A DNA stretch of 64,000 nucleotides, from assembly GCA_017312345.1 (NCBI GenBank), contig BLAA01000001.1:310001-374000 (forward strand), written 5' to 3'. The translations under genes and the position numbers were made by a program. Under the pieces are notes generated by a model that worked only from the letters and a program-made list of their open reading frames with translations, was not told the DNA's origin and made no database searches. The stretch is from Candidatus Denitrolinea symbiosum (lineage in GTDB: Bacteria > Chloroflexota > Anaerolineae > Anaerolineales > Villigracilaceae). The stretch's first letter is position 1. Every line of letters starts with the position of its first letter. Of the stretch, positions 47,961 to 55,637 are shown in pieces.

Positions 47961-48968
47961 ATGGACTGGAAAAATCAAGTCGTGCTCGTCACCGGCGGGA
48001 CGGGATCGTTCGGCAAGAAGTTCGCCGAGATCCTGCTCAAGGAACAAGCGCCAAGGAAGATCATCATCTTCAGCCGCGACGAGTTGAAACAGCACGAAAT
48101 GCAGGTGATGGGCTTCAACCAGCCCAGCCTGCGTTACTTCATCGGCGACGTGCGCGACCGCGAACGCCTGCGCCGCGCCATGCACGGCGTGGACATCGTC
48201 GTCCACGCGGCCGCGCTCAAACAGGTCCCAGCCTGCGAGTACAATCCGATGGAGGCCGTCAAGACCAACATCATGGGGACGAGCAACGTCCTCGAAGCCG
48301 CGCTTGACGCGGGCGTCAAGAAAGTCCTCGCCCTCAGCACCGACAAAGCCGTCAGCCCGGCAAATCTCTACGGCGGGACCAAACTCGTCGCCGAGAAACT
48401 CGTCATCCAGTCGAACAACTACGCGGCGGGGTCGTCCACGCGCTACGCCTGCGTCCGCTACGGAAATGTCGTCGGCTCGCGCGGCTCGGTCGTGCCGCTC
48501 TTCCTCAAGCAGCGCGCCAGCGGCAAGATCACCATCACCGACGAACGCATGACCCGCTTCTGGCTCTCGCTCGATCAGGGCGTGCGCTTCGTCATTAAGT
48601 GCATCGAACAGATGGAAGGCGGCGAGGTCTTCATCCCGAAAATCCCCAGCACCACGGTCATTGACCTCGCCCGCGCCATCGCGCCCGAAGCGGACATCGA
48701 GATCATCGGCATCCGTCCCGGCGAAAAACTGCACGAAGACCTGCTGTCCGAAGACGAGGCCCGCAACGCGGTCGAACGCGACGGCATGTACATCATCAAA
48801 CCGCCCGAGACGCTCTGGGACCGCGACCGTCATTACGGCGGCGAGCCCCTCCCCGAAGGCTTCTCCTACACCAGCGACGCCAACACCGAATGGCTCGACC
48901 TCGAGGGCATCAAGACCTACATCGCGCCATTTGAAGAACTGTTCAAACAGGGTAAACTTGAGGGGTAA
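47961..48968 (+). CDS. pseB: UDP-GlcNAc 4,6-dehydratase (PseB/WbjB type)
   Basis: A 335-residue NAD(P)-dependent enzyme converting UDP-GlcNAc to a UDP-4-keto-6-deoxy-HexNAc. Family features: VLVTGGTGSFGKKFAEILL (residues 9-27), KIIIFSRDELKQHEMQ, YFIGDVRDRERL, VVHAAALKQVPACEYNPMEA, the Ser-Thr-Asp-Lys segment ALSTDKAVSPANLYGGTK and VRYGNVVGSRGSVVP. These are shared by PseB (pseudaminic acid) and WbjB/CapE (UDP-L-FucNAc). AGGAG precedes the ATG. The next gene is an RmlD-like reductase, which favours the WbjB-like route; the NeuB-like gene after it favours PseB. Confidence 0.9.
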   Translation: MDWKNQVVLVTGGTGSFGKKFAEILLKEQAPRKIIIFSRDELKQHEMQVMGFNQPSLRYFIGDVRDRERLRRAMHGVDIVVHAAALKQVPACEYNPMEAVKTNIMGTSNVLEAALDAGVKKVLALSTDKAVSPANLYGGTKLVAEKLVIQSNNYAAGSSTRYACVRYGNVVGSRGSVVPLFLKQRASGKITITDERMTRFWLSLDQGVRFVIKCIEQMEGGEVFIPKIPSTTVIDLARAIAPEADIEIIGIRPGEKLHEDLLSEDEARNAVERDGMYIIKPPETLWDRDRHYGGEPLPEGFSYTSDANTEWLDLEGIKTYIAPFEELFKQGKLEG

Positions 48969-48971
48969 GAG

Positions 48972-49046
48972 TGTCAGGTTCCACGTTTCACGTTCCAAGT
49001 GTGCCTGACACCCGAGACGCGAAACTTGAAACCCGGAACTTGAAAT
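48972..49046. repeat. Heptameric repeat tract between pseB and the RmlD-like gene
   Basis: TTCCACG, TTTCACG, TTCCAAG and later CGAAACT, TGAAACC, CGGAACT, TGAAATA form phased seven-base units in both senses, ending at the ATG of the RmlD-like gene. No ribosome site is left. Confidence 0.75.
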
Positions 49047-49964
49047 ATGAAACTCTTAATCACCGGCTCCAGCGGACTACTCGGACTCAACCTCGCCCTC
49101 GAAGCCGCGGCCTCGCATGAGGTCGTCGGGCTGGATCGGGGACGGCTCAAATCGCCTCCCTTTCGGACGATTCGACGCGACCTGCTGGACGACGGGGCGG
49201 CGGACTCCATCCTCGACGAGGCGCGTCCCGACTGGCTGATCCACTGCGCCGCCCTCGCGGACCTCGACGCGTGCGAGGCGGAACCCGAGCTGGCGCGGCG
49301 CCTGAACACGGACGTCCCGTCGGCGCTGGCGAAGGCTTGTCGGGAGCGCGGCATCCGCATGGTTCAGGTCTCGACCGACGCGGTCTTCGACGGGATGAAA
49401 GCGGGGTTCTACACCGAGGAGGACGATCCGCTCCCGGTCAGCGTCTACGCCCGCGCCAAACTGGACGCGGAACAGTCCGTGCTGGAATCCAACCCGGATG
49501 CCATCGTCGCTCGGGTCAACTTCTACGGCTGGTCGCTCGGGGGACGGCGGTCGCTGGCCGAGTTCTTCTTCAACAACCTGACGAACAACAAATCCATGAG
49601 CGGCTACACTGACGTGATCTTCTGCCCGATGCACGCCGCGCACTTGTCACAGACGCTTTTGAAGATGCTGGCAAAGGGACTGCGCGGGCTGTATCACGCG
49701 GTGGGGCCGCAGCCGATGAGCAAGTATCAATTTGGGGTGGAGATCGCGCGCCGGTTCACGCTGAACGACGCCGAGATCTCGCCGAAATCCATCAGTACGT
49801 CCAGTTTGATGGCGCGCCGCGCCCACAATTTATACCTATCTACCAATAAGTTATCCACAGACCTGGACGAGCCTCTCCCCAGTTTTTCCGCAGGCCTCGA
49901 CCTGTTTTATACACAGTTCAAAGAAGGTTTTCCACAGAAAATACGAAGTTTTACACAGGCGTAA
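49047..49964 (+). CDS. dTDP-4-dehydrorhamnose reductase-like SDR
   Basis: A 305-residue RmlD-type reductase: LLITGSSGLLGLNLALEA, HCAALADLDACEAEPELARRLNTDVPSALAKAC, VQVSTDAVFDGMKAGFYTEED and YARAKLDAEQSVLE with the YxxxK motif. It presumably reduces the 4-keto sugar made by the dehydratase upstream. It lacks the cupin tail of CapF/WbjC. The last 35 or so codons overlap a DnaA-box array, which may explain the low-complexity tail (STNKLSTDLDEP, FYTQFKEG). Confidence 0.82.
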   Translation: MKLLITGSSGLLGLNLALEAAASHEVVGLDRGRLKSPPFRTIRRDLLDDGAADSILDEARPDWLIHCAALADLDACEAEPELARRLNTDVPSALAKACRERGIRMVQVSTDAVFDGMKAGFYTEEDDPLPVSVYARAKLDAEQSVLESNPDAIVARVNFYGWSLGGRRSLAEFFFNNLTNNKSMSGYTDVIFCPMHAAHLSQTLLKMLAKGLRGLYHAVGPQPMSKYQFGVEIARRFTLNDAEISPKSISTSSLMARRAHNLYLSTNKLSTDLDEPLPSFSAGLDLFYTQFKEGFPQKIRSFTQA

Positions 49965-50043
49965 CGCGCTTTGCCAGGCTGCGCACAGGTTATCCACAGG
50001 CTTTTCAGCCGAGTTATCCACAGAAAACGGGAAGTTATCCACA
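49851..50043 (+). promoter_or_regulatory. Array of DnaA boxes spaced about 21 bp
   Basis: Perfect DnaA boxes TTATCCACA lie at 49851, 49990, 50014 and 50035. TTATACACA is at 49907, and the close variants TTTTCCACA and TTTTACACA are at 49928 and 49949. All point the same way. Spacings after 49907 are 21, 21, 41, 24 and 21, so the sites lie on roughly the same face of the helix. The array spans the 3' end of the RmlD-like gene and the 148-base gap before the NeuB-like gene. There is no dnaA or dnaN nearby and no strong AT-rich unwinding segment. It could be a DnaA-titrating site or part of an origin. Confidence 0.75.
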
Positions 50044-50112
50044 GGTTGGTAAATTGGCGCATTGGATTTCGGGGAAAGGCTGCTAATTCACCAACTATCA
50101 CAAGGAGGCATC

Positions 50113-51180
50113 ATGGACATCAAAATCGGCAACCGATTGATCGGTCTCAACCACCCCACCTACTTCATCGCGGACATCGCCGCCAACCACGACGGCGACT
50201 TGGAACGCGCGAAACGGCTCATCCGTCTCGCAAAAGAAGCGGGGGCGGACGCGGCGAAGTTCCAGAATTTCGACGCGCCGAAGATCGTCTCGGATTACGG
50301 CTTCTCGCACATGAACGCGCAGGTTTCGCATCAAGCCACGTGGAAGAAATCCGTGACCGAGGTCTACCGCGCCGCGTCGATTCCCTTCGAGTGGACTTTG
50401 ACCTTGGGAGAAGAATGTCAGGAAGTTGGCATTGACTATTTCTCTTCGCCGTATGATTTCACTGCGATTGATTTTCTCGACCAATATGTGCCTGTCTACA
50501 AGGCTGGCTCAGGCGAAATTGACTGGATCGAAGCGTTGGAGCGCATGGCGAGCAAGGGCAAACCATTCTTCGTCGCGACGGGCGCCTCCACAATTGGCGA
50601 AGTGCAGAGGGCTGTCCATGCGATTTTGAAGATCAACAAGCAACTGGTGTTGATGCAATGCAACACAAATTACACCGCCTCGCCCGACAACTACGATCAC
50701 TTGCATTTGAACGTATTGAAAACGTACGCGACGATGTTCCCCGATGTGATTCTGGGACTCTCCGACCATACGCACGCGGTCGCTCCCGTTCTGGGCGCAG
50801 TGACGCTTGGCGCGCGCGTCATCGAGCGTCACTTCACCGACAGCAACGACCGCGAAGGTCCCGACCACAAGTTTGCGATGGATCCCGACAAGTGGGCGCG
50901 CATGGTGGAAGAAACGCGTCTACTCGAACGTTCGTTTGGCTCGCCCGATAAATTCATCGCGGGCAACGAGCAGGAGACGCAAGTTGTGCAGCGTCGCTGT
51001 CTACGCGCGGCGAGGGACATCAAGGCTGGCGAGGTCTTCACGCGCGACATGATTGACGTGTTACGTCCCGCCACGATTGGGGCGATCAAGCCGCATGAGA
51101 TTCCGAATGTCATCGGCACGAAGGCGTTACATGATTTCAAATATGGTCAAGAGTTGAGATGGACGGATTTGGAAGCGTAA
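50113..51180 (+). CDS. Nonulosonic acid synthase (NeuB/PseI family)
   Basis: Condenses phosphoenolpyruvate with an amino-hexose to make a sialic-acid-like sugar; 355 residues. The ATG at 50113 has AAGGAGG seven bases before it. NeuB barrel motifs: FIADIAANHDGDLERAKRLI, GADAAKFQNFDAPKI, ISFSSPYD-like YFSSPYDFTAIDFL, YKAGSGEIDWIEAL, LMQCNTNYTA and LGLSDHTHAVAPVLGAVTLGARVIERHFT. The C-terminal antifreeze-like SAF domain begins near 295 (DIKAGEVFTRDMIDVLRP). It sits two genes after the PseB-like dehydratase. No PseC, PseG, PseH or NeuC is visible nearby. Confidence 0.9.
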   Translation: MDIKIGNRLIGLNHPTYFIADIAANHDGDLERAKRLIRLAKEAGADAAKFQNFDAPKIVSDYGFSHMNAQVSHQATWKKSVTEVYRAASIPFEWTLTLGEECQEVGIDYFSSPYDFTAIDFLDQYVPVYKAGSGEIDWIEALERMASKGKPFFVATGASTIGEVQRAVHAILKINKQLVLMQCNTNYTASPDNYDHLHLNVLKTYATMFPDVILGLSDHTHAVAPVLGAVTLGARVIERHFTDSNDREGPDHKFAMDPDKWARMVEETRLLERSFGSPDKFIAGNEQETQVVQRRCLRAARDIKAGEVFTRDMIDVLRPATIGAIKPHEIPNVIGTKALHDFKYGQELRWTDLEA

Positions 51181-51345
51181 TTACACCCATTAAACACAAA
51201 GGACACGAAGGAGACAAAGGTTAATGCGTAGCGCAACGCGGCTCTTTCTTTTTGACCATCACGAGCGATGGTCGAAAGCAATGCAACGCACTCCTTTCGA
51301 CTCACCTTCGTTGCCTTTGTGTGCCTTTGTGTTTAAAAGATTTTC
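51181..51345. repeat. Intergenic heptad-derived inverted repeat
   Basis: ACACAAA, GGACACG, AAGGAGA and CAAAGG on the left and the inverted CCTTCGT, TGCCTTT, GTGTGCC, TTTGTGT on the right form an inverted pair around a GACCATC/GATGGTC hairpin (about 51256-51274). No gene is present. The right arm ends about 10 bases before the GT4 start. Confidence 0.65.
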
Positions 51346-52452
51346 ATGAAAGTCATTTACTTCTCCCTCGACTACTCCCCTCACGACCATCGGTTTCTTT
51401 CCGCGCTATCCGAAACCGGGTATGAGGTCTTCTTTGTCCGCCTCCAGCGCGGACCGAGACAGGTGGAGGATCGCCCCGTCCCTGCGAAGATTGAACAGGT
51501 TCAATGGGCGGGCGGGCGGGACGAATTCCGCTGGCGTGACCTGCCAAAACTGGTCATGGACTTCCGCCGCGTGGTCAAGCGCATCCAACCCGACCTCATC
51601 CACGCGGGACCGATCCAGACTTGCGCGTTCATCGCAGCGCTTTCAGGCTTTCGCCCGATTCTGACCATGTCGTGGGGCTTTGACTTGATGGACGATGTCC
51701 ACAAGAGCAAATGGATGGAACGTATTACGTATTACGTATTACGTAACTCGACATACTTTACAAGTGACGCTAATGTGACAAGAGATAAAGCGGTGAAATA
51801 TGGAATGAATCCCGAGCGAACCGTCGTCTTTCCCTGGGGCGTTGACCTTCAACATTTCACGCCGATCTCCAATCGCCAATTGTCAGTTACCAATTACCGA
51901 TTTACCATCTTCTGCAACCGTTCCTGGGAGCCGCGCTACGGAGTGGACATCCTCGCCCGCGCCTTTGTGAAAGTCGCGCAGCAGAATCCAGACGTGGACT
52001 TGATGCTCCTCAACGGCGGGTCGCAGGCGCAGACCATCCGTCAGATCCTGCAACGCGGTGGAACGCTGGACCGCGTCGTCATGCCAGGGACGATCTCACA
52101 GAAGGAGTTGCCGCGTTTTTACAACATGACCGACCTCTACGTCTCGCCCTCGCACGTGGACGGTTCGTCCGTCTCGCTGATGGAGGCGCTGGCGTGCGGA
52201 CTTCCGTGCCTCGTCTCGGACATCCCCGCCAACAAGGAATGGGTCGCGGACGGCGTCAACGGCTGGCTCTTTCCCGACGGGGACGCGGACGCGCTCGCCG
52301 CGAAGATCCTGGCCGCGCTCGCTCAAAGGGAGAAACTGCCCGCGCTGGGCGAGTCCGCCCGAAAGTCAGCGGAGAAGCGAGCCGATTGGAAGAAAAATTT
52401 CGGTCAGTTACTCGTCGCGTACGAGCAGACCGTCAAACTCGGAAGGAAATAG
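51346..52452 (+). CDS. Family 4 glycosyltransferase
   Basis: A 368-residue GT-B glycosyltransferase adding one sugar of the polysaccharide. N-terminal domain: YFSLDYSPHDHRFLSALSETGYEV, RIQPDLIHAGPIQTCAFIAAL. C-terminal domain: YGVDILARAF, LMLLNGGSQ, VVMPGTISQKELPRFYNMTDLYVSPSHVDGSSVSLMEALACGLPCLVSDIPANKEWV, the GT4 donor-binding pattern with the E-x7-E-like SLMEALACG region. Two heptad tracts lie in the frame (TATTACG units encoding RITYYVLRN, and CAATTGTCAGTTACC-type units encoding NRQLSVTNYRF). Confidence 0.9.
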   Translation: MKVIYFSLDYSPHDHRFLSALSETGYEVFFVRLQRGPRQVEDRPVPAKIEQVQWAGGRDEFRWRDLPKLVMDFRRVVKRIQPDLIHAGPIQTCAFIAALSGFRPILTMSWGFDLMDDVHKSKWMERITYYVLRNSTYFTSDANVTRDKAVKYGMNPERTVVFPWGVDLQHFTPISNRQLSVTNYRFTIFCNRSWEPRYGVDILARAFVKVAQQNPDVDLMLLNGGSQAQTIRQILQRGGTLDRVVMPGTISQKELPRFYNMTDLYVSPSHVDGSSVSLMEALACGLPCLVSDIPANKEWVADGVNGWLFPDGDADALAAKILAALAQREKLPALGESARKSAEKRADWKKNFGQLLVAYEQTVKLGRK

Positions 52453-52454
52453 TC

Positions 52455-53216
52455 ATGCTCAATCATAAACAACTACTCGACGGTTTCCGTCAGACCCGCG
52501 TGAAGGCGGGCGACACGCTCCTCGTCCACACCTCGTACAAATCTCTCGGCGGCGTGGAGGGCGGCGCGGAGACCGTCATTGACGTGATGCGCGAACTGGC
52601 GGGGGAGCGCGGCACGGTGTTGTTCCCCGCATTCAATTTTCAGTCGTGGACGGAGACGCATTACTTCGACGTGCTGGAGACGCCCTCGAAGATGGGGATG
52701 ATCACCGAACTGGCCCGCCTCCGCCCCGACGCGAAGCGGACCCCGCATCCCATCTATTCGTTCTCCGTCTGGGGCGCCCGCGCGGACGAGTTCGCCGCGG
52801 CCGAGGACGTGGAAGCATACGGACCGAACTCGGCCTTCGCGCTGTTCCACAAGATCAACGGGACGATCATCAGCATCGGACTGGACTTCAACAGCACGTT
52901 TTCGATGCACCATTACATCGAATACAATGTGGGCTGCGACTATCGCCGCGTGAAGGAGTTTTCGGGAATCTACGTGGGCTACGACCGAACGCCGAGGATC
53001 AAGACCTACTCGATGTTCGTGCGCCTGAACGACCGCGTGAAGACGTACATCAACCCCGGCATGGATGAGTTGCTGGCGGCGGGCGTCATCAAGGAAATCC
53101 AGGTCGGCGCGGCAAAAGTGCATTTCGCCACGGCGAACGATTTTTACGATAATATGTCCGTTATCGTTCGCGAGCATCCTGAGAAGTTGCATTACATCGA
53201 AGAACCGAAGTATTGA
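52455..53216 (+). CDS. AAC(3) family N-acetyltransferase-like protein
   Basis: A 253-residue protein of the aminoglycoside 3-N-acetyltransferase fold. The ATG at 52455 follows the GT4 stop by two bases. Family motifs: GDTLLVHTSYKSLGGVEGGAETVIDVMRELAGERGTVLFPAFNF, GMITELARLRPDAKRTPHPIYSFSVWG (with the catalytic-region HP) and YGPNSAFALFHKINGTIISIGLDFNSTFSMHHYIE. In polysaccharide loci such proteins acylate amino sugars rather than antibiotics, so it may N-acetylate the NeuB substrate or product. Confidence 0.85.
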   Translation: MLNHKQLLDGFRQTRVKAGDTLLVHTSYKSLGGVEGGAETVIDVMRELAGERGTVLFPAFNFQSWTETHYFDVLETPSKMGMITELARLRPDAKRTPHPIYSFSVWGARADEFAAAEDVEAYGPNSAFALFHKINGTIISIGLDFNSTFSMHHYIEYNVGCDYRRVKEFSGIYVGYDRTPRIKTYSMFVRLNDRVKTYINPGMDELLAAGVIKEIQVGAAKVHFATANDFYDNMSVIVREHPEKLHYIEEPKY

Positions 53217-53302
53217 GATGATTAGAAAGTAGATGAGTAGGGAGCAGTGGAGTAAAATATGAATGCCCCATGTCGCCGTTCCGATTCAAAGGAGAAAGTC
53301 TA

Positions 53303-53554
53303 ATGCCAATCGCTTTGCGAATCGGAGGCTATCGTTTTTACTTCTACTCTTACGATTGCGTCGAGCCGCGGCACATGCACGTGGACCGCGGCGGCATGAG
53401 CGCAAAATTCTGGCTTGATCCGATCGCGTTGGCAGAAAATTACGGTTATAGTCGAAAGGAATTGCGCGGCATCGAACGGATCATGGTTGAAAACTTGGAG
53501 ACTTTGAGAAATGAATGGGACGCTTTCTGCAGTGGTAACGTTCGCTCTTCCTAG
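53303..53554 (+). CDS. DUF4160 protein, probable toxin-antitoxin component
   Basis: An 83-residue protein beginning MPIALRIGGYRFYFYSYDC; AAAGGAG precedes the ATG at 53303. The signature is FYSYDCVEPRHMHVDRGGMSAKFWLDP, typical of DUF4160. YSRKELRGIERIMVENLETLRNEWDAFC follows. DUF4160 is regularly paired with DUF2442, and the pair is a predicted toxin-antitoxin or regulatory module; the activity has not been settled. It overlaps the next gene by 44 bases. Confidence 0.88.
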   Translation: MPIALRIGGYRFYFYSYDCVEPRHMHVDRGGMSAKFWLDPIALAENYGYSRKELRGIERIMVENLETLRNEWDAFCSGNVRSS

Positions 53555-53822
53555 GGCGACCAAAGCGACGGTCACAGACGACACTCTCTCCGTTGACCTC
53601 GAAGACGGGCGCACGGTTTCGGTTCCCATTGGTTGGTATCCGCGCCTCGCGCACGGAACTCCTGCCGAACGCGCCAATGTCGAAATTTCTGGCGCGGGGT
53701 ACGGCTTGACCTGGCCCGACCTCGACGAGGATATTGGCGTGGAAGGTCTGTTGCTTGGAAAACGTTCCACGGAACATCCCGACTCCTTCAAACGTTGGTT
53801 GGAAAAGCACGGAAAGGCTTGA
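53511..53822 (+). CDS. DUF2442 protein, partner of DUF4160
   Basis: A 103-residue protein with the DUF2442 pattern: ATKATVTDDTLSVDLEDGRTVSVPIGWYPRL near the N-terminus and YGLTWPDLDEDIGVEGLLLGK near the C-terminus. It is expected to act as the DNA-binding or neutralising partner of the preceding protein. The pair sits within the polysaccharide locus as a likely later insertion, preceded by a heptad tract (53215-53258). Confidence 0.88.
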   Translation: MNGTLSAVVTFALPRATKATVTDDTLSVDLEDGRTVSVPIGWYPRLAHGTPAERANVEISGAGYGLTWPDLDEDIGVEGLLLGKRSTEHPDSFKRWLEKHGKA

Positions 53823-53913
53823 TGATGAAATCGTCCAGCAATCGGTGGCTGGACGATTTTGATAATACGCGCACGCATCATCCGTGGCAATATTCATAAC
53901 CGATAAAGACGAT

Positions 53914-55239
53914 ATGAATCCCTCCTCCTCCCTCAAATCCATCCTCGCCGAATTCTTCCCCCTCCATCGCACTCTCGCCTCGGACGACCAGGACAAGACA
54001 TTGGAGATCATCGGCTCATACATGCCTGATTCGTCCCACTATGCCATCGAGACGTACACTCCGCTCGAAAAAGCGTGGACGTGGCAGGTTCCCGAACGCT
54101 ACGCCGTCCACGAGGCATATTTGGAAATCGAGGGCGGCGAGCGGATCGTGGACTTCAAGGACAATCCGCTGCACATCGTCTCGTATTCCCTGCCGGTGGA
54201 CGCGGCGCTGACCTTCGATGAACTCCAGCCGCATTTATATTTCAACGAGAAACGCCCGCACGCGGTCCCCTGGGTGTTCAAATATTACGAGCGGGACTGG
54301 GGCTTCTGCCTCCCGAAAAATCTCTTCGACAAACTGCCGCGCGACAAAACATACCGCGCCGTCATCCGCTCCGAATTCGCGACCGACCCGGCGCGTGGAT
54401 TCAAAGTCGCGACGGCCGTCGTCCATCCCGAGGGCGGAGCGAATCCCGCCGCGGGCGAAATCCTTATCCTGGCGCATACCTGCCATCCCATGCAGGCTAA
54501 CGACGACGGCTCGGGCGTCGTCAGCGCCATCGAACTAGCGCGGCGTCTCGCCGAGAATCCGTTGCCCGCGGGTTCGATGAGCGTCCGCTTCTGGTTCGGA
54601 CCCGAGACCATCGGCACGATTGTCTGGCTCTCGCGCAATGAAGACCTCATCCAAAACCTGCGCGGCGGAATCTTTTTGGAGATGACCGGCAGCCGCAACA
54701 AGATCGCCTGGCATCACACCCGCCAGCACAATCACCTGCTCGACCGAATTACCAATTACCAATTACGCAATACGGCTCACGACGAGCGCGACTTTGCCGC
54801 CGCGCCCGCCAACGACGAACGCGTCGTCAACGGGCCGGGCGTCAACGTGCCGTGCATCTCGCTCAACCGCTGGCCCTACGACGAGTACCACACCAGCGAC
54901 GATAACCTCGACATCATCCACGAAGACATGCTCCTCGACGCGGCGGACGCGGCCGAGCGCATCGTCCGCGTCTACGCGACGAACTACATCCCGAAACGGA
55001 CTTTCCGCGGCCCCGTCTTTCTCAGCGGCAACGGCCTGTGGGTGGACTGGCGCGAGGACTGGGCGCTCAACCGCGCCATCGAAAAGATCATGATGCGCTT
55101 CGAGGGTCAGCACACCGTCTTCGACATCGCCGAACAGGTCGGCCTCGATTACTGGACGGTGCGCGGCTACGTGGAGAAATTCCGCGCCAGGGGATTCGTC
55201 ACGCCGCTCCCAATTCCGTCCGAGGCCGAAGCGAAGTAA
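53914..55239 (+). CDS. DUF4910 peptidase-like protein (M28-type fold)
   Basis: A 441-residue protein found in many surface-polysaccharide loci. The ATG at 53914 is used; an in-frame GTG at 53884 is weaker. ILAHTCHPMQANDDGSGVVSAIEL carries the zinc-ligand His and Asp of an M28-type aminopeptidase fold, and RFWFGPETIGTIVWLSRN supplies the expected acidic residue. SLNRWPYDEYHTSDDNLDIIHEDML is the last conserved segment with a His-Thr-Ser-Asp. The final 60 residues look like a winged helix (FDIAEQVGLDYWTVRGYVEKF). It may deacylate or cleave an amide on a sugar intermediate. A heptad tract encodes RITNYQLRNTA. Confidence 0.82.
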   Translation: MNPSSSLKSILAEFFPLHRTLASDDQDKTLEIIGSYMPDSSHYAIETYTPLEKAWTWQVPERYAVHEAYLEIEGGERIVDFKDNPLHIVSYSLPVDAALTFDELQPHLYFNEKRPHAVPWVFKYYERDWGFCLPKNLFDKLPRDKTYRAVIRSEFATDPARGFKVATAVVHPEGGANPAAGEILILAHTCHPMQANDDGSGVVSAIELARRLAENPLPAGSMSVRFWFGPETIGTIVWLSRNEDLIQNLRGGIFLEMTGSRNKIAWHHTRQHNHLLDRITNYQLRNTAHDERDFAAAPANDERVVNGPGVNVPCISLNRWPYDEYHTSDDNLDIIHEDMLLDAADAAERIVRVYATNYIPKRTFRGPVFLSGNGLWVDWREDWALNRAIEKIMMRFEGQHTVFDIAEQVGLDYWTVRGYVEKFRARGFVTPLPIPSEAEAK

Positions 55240-55271
55240 AATAGGCGCGTACATATCGAATTGGAGGAACC

Positions 55272-55637
55272 ATGGCTGTCGTATATCTGATCCTTGCCCT
55301 GCTCATCGCCGTCGTCGCGGTTATTTTCGCGTGGCTAAACCCGGTTGTCGTGAGCATCACCTTCTTTGCATGGAAGATTGATAGCGCCCCGCTTTCGCTC
55401 GTCATCATCGCGACTCTCCTGATCGGCATCATCGTCGGCTGGCTGTTCGCCGCGCCGTCGCTGGTCAAAAACTCCTTCCGCGCATCGGGGAATCGGAAGC
55501 GCATCGGCGCGCTCGAAAAGGAACTGGAAGACCACAGGACCAGGCTGAGCGAACTGCTGAAGCCCGCGCCCGCCGCGCCGGCCTCTCCCGTCCCGCCCGC
55601 CAACAACTCCGACACCGACCCGCTCGGACATTCGTGA
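55272..55637 (+). CDS. LapA-domain (DUF1049) membrane protein
   Basis: A 121-residue inner-membrane protein. It has two helices (VVYLILALLIAVVAVIFAWL and LSLVIIATLLIGIIVGWLF) separated by the short loop NPVVVSITFFAWKIDSAP characteristic of LapA/LapB-associated proteins. A coiled coil (IGALEKELEDHRTRLSELL) and a Pro/Ala tail follow. In proteobacteria LapA acts in lipopolysaccharide assembly control; the role here is unknown. The stop overlaps the GTG of the next gene (GTGA). Confidence 0.85.
   Translation: MAVVYLILALLIAVVAVIFAWLNPVVVSITFFAWKIDSAPLSLVIIATLLIGIIVGWLFAAPSLVKNSFRASGNRKRIGALEKELEDHRTRLSELLKPAPAAPASPVPPANNSDTDPLGHS

Noticed and set aside
49851..50043. Calling the DnaA-box array the chromosomal origin oriC
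   Set aside because: There is no dnaA, dnaN, gidA or similar neighbour, no strong AT-rich unwinding region, and no GC-skew data. It is reported only as a DnaA-box array.
51721..51750. Reading the TATTACG repeats in the GT4 gene as a frameshift or pseudogene sign
   Set aside because: The frame stays open across the tract and the flanking glycosyltransferase motifs are intact on both sides.
52455..53216. Antibiotic (aminoglycoside) resistance gene
   Set aside because: The AAC(3) fold is clear, but it lies within a sugar operon two bases after a glycosyltransferase. Amino-sugar acylation is the more sensible role.
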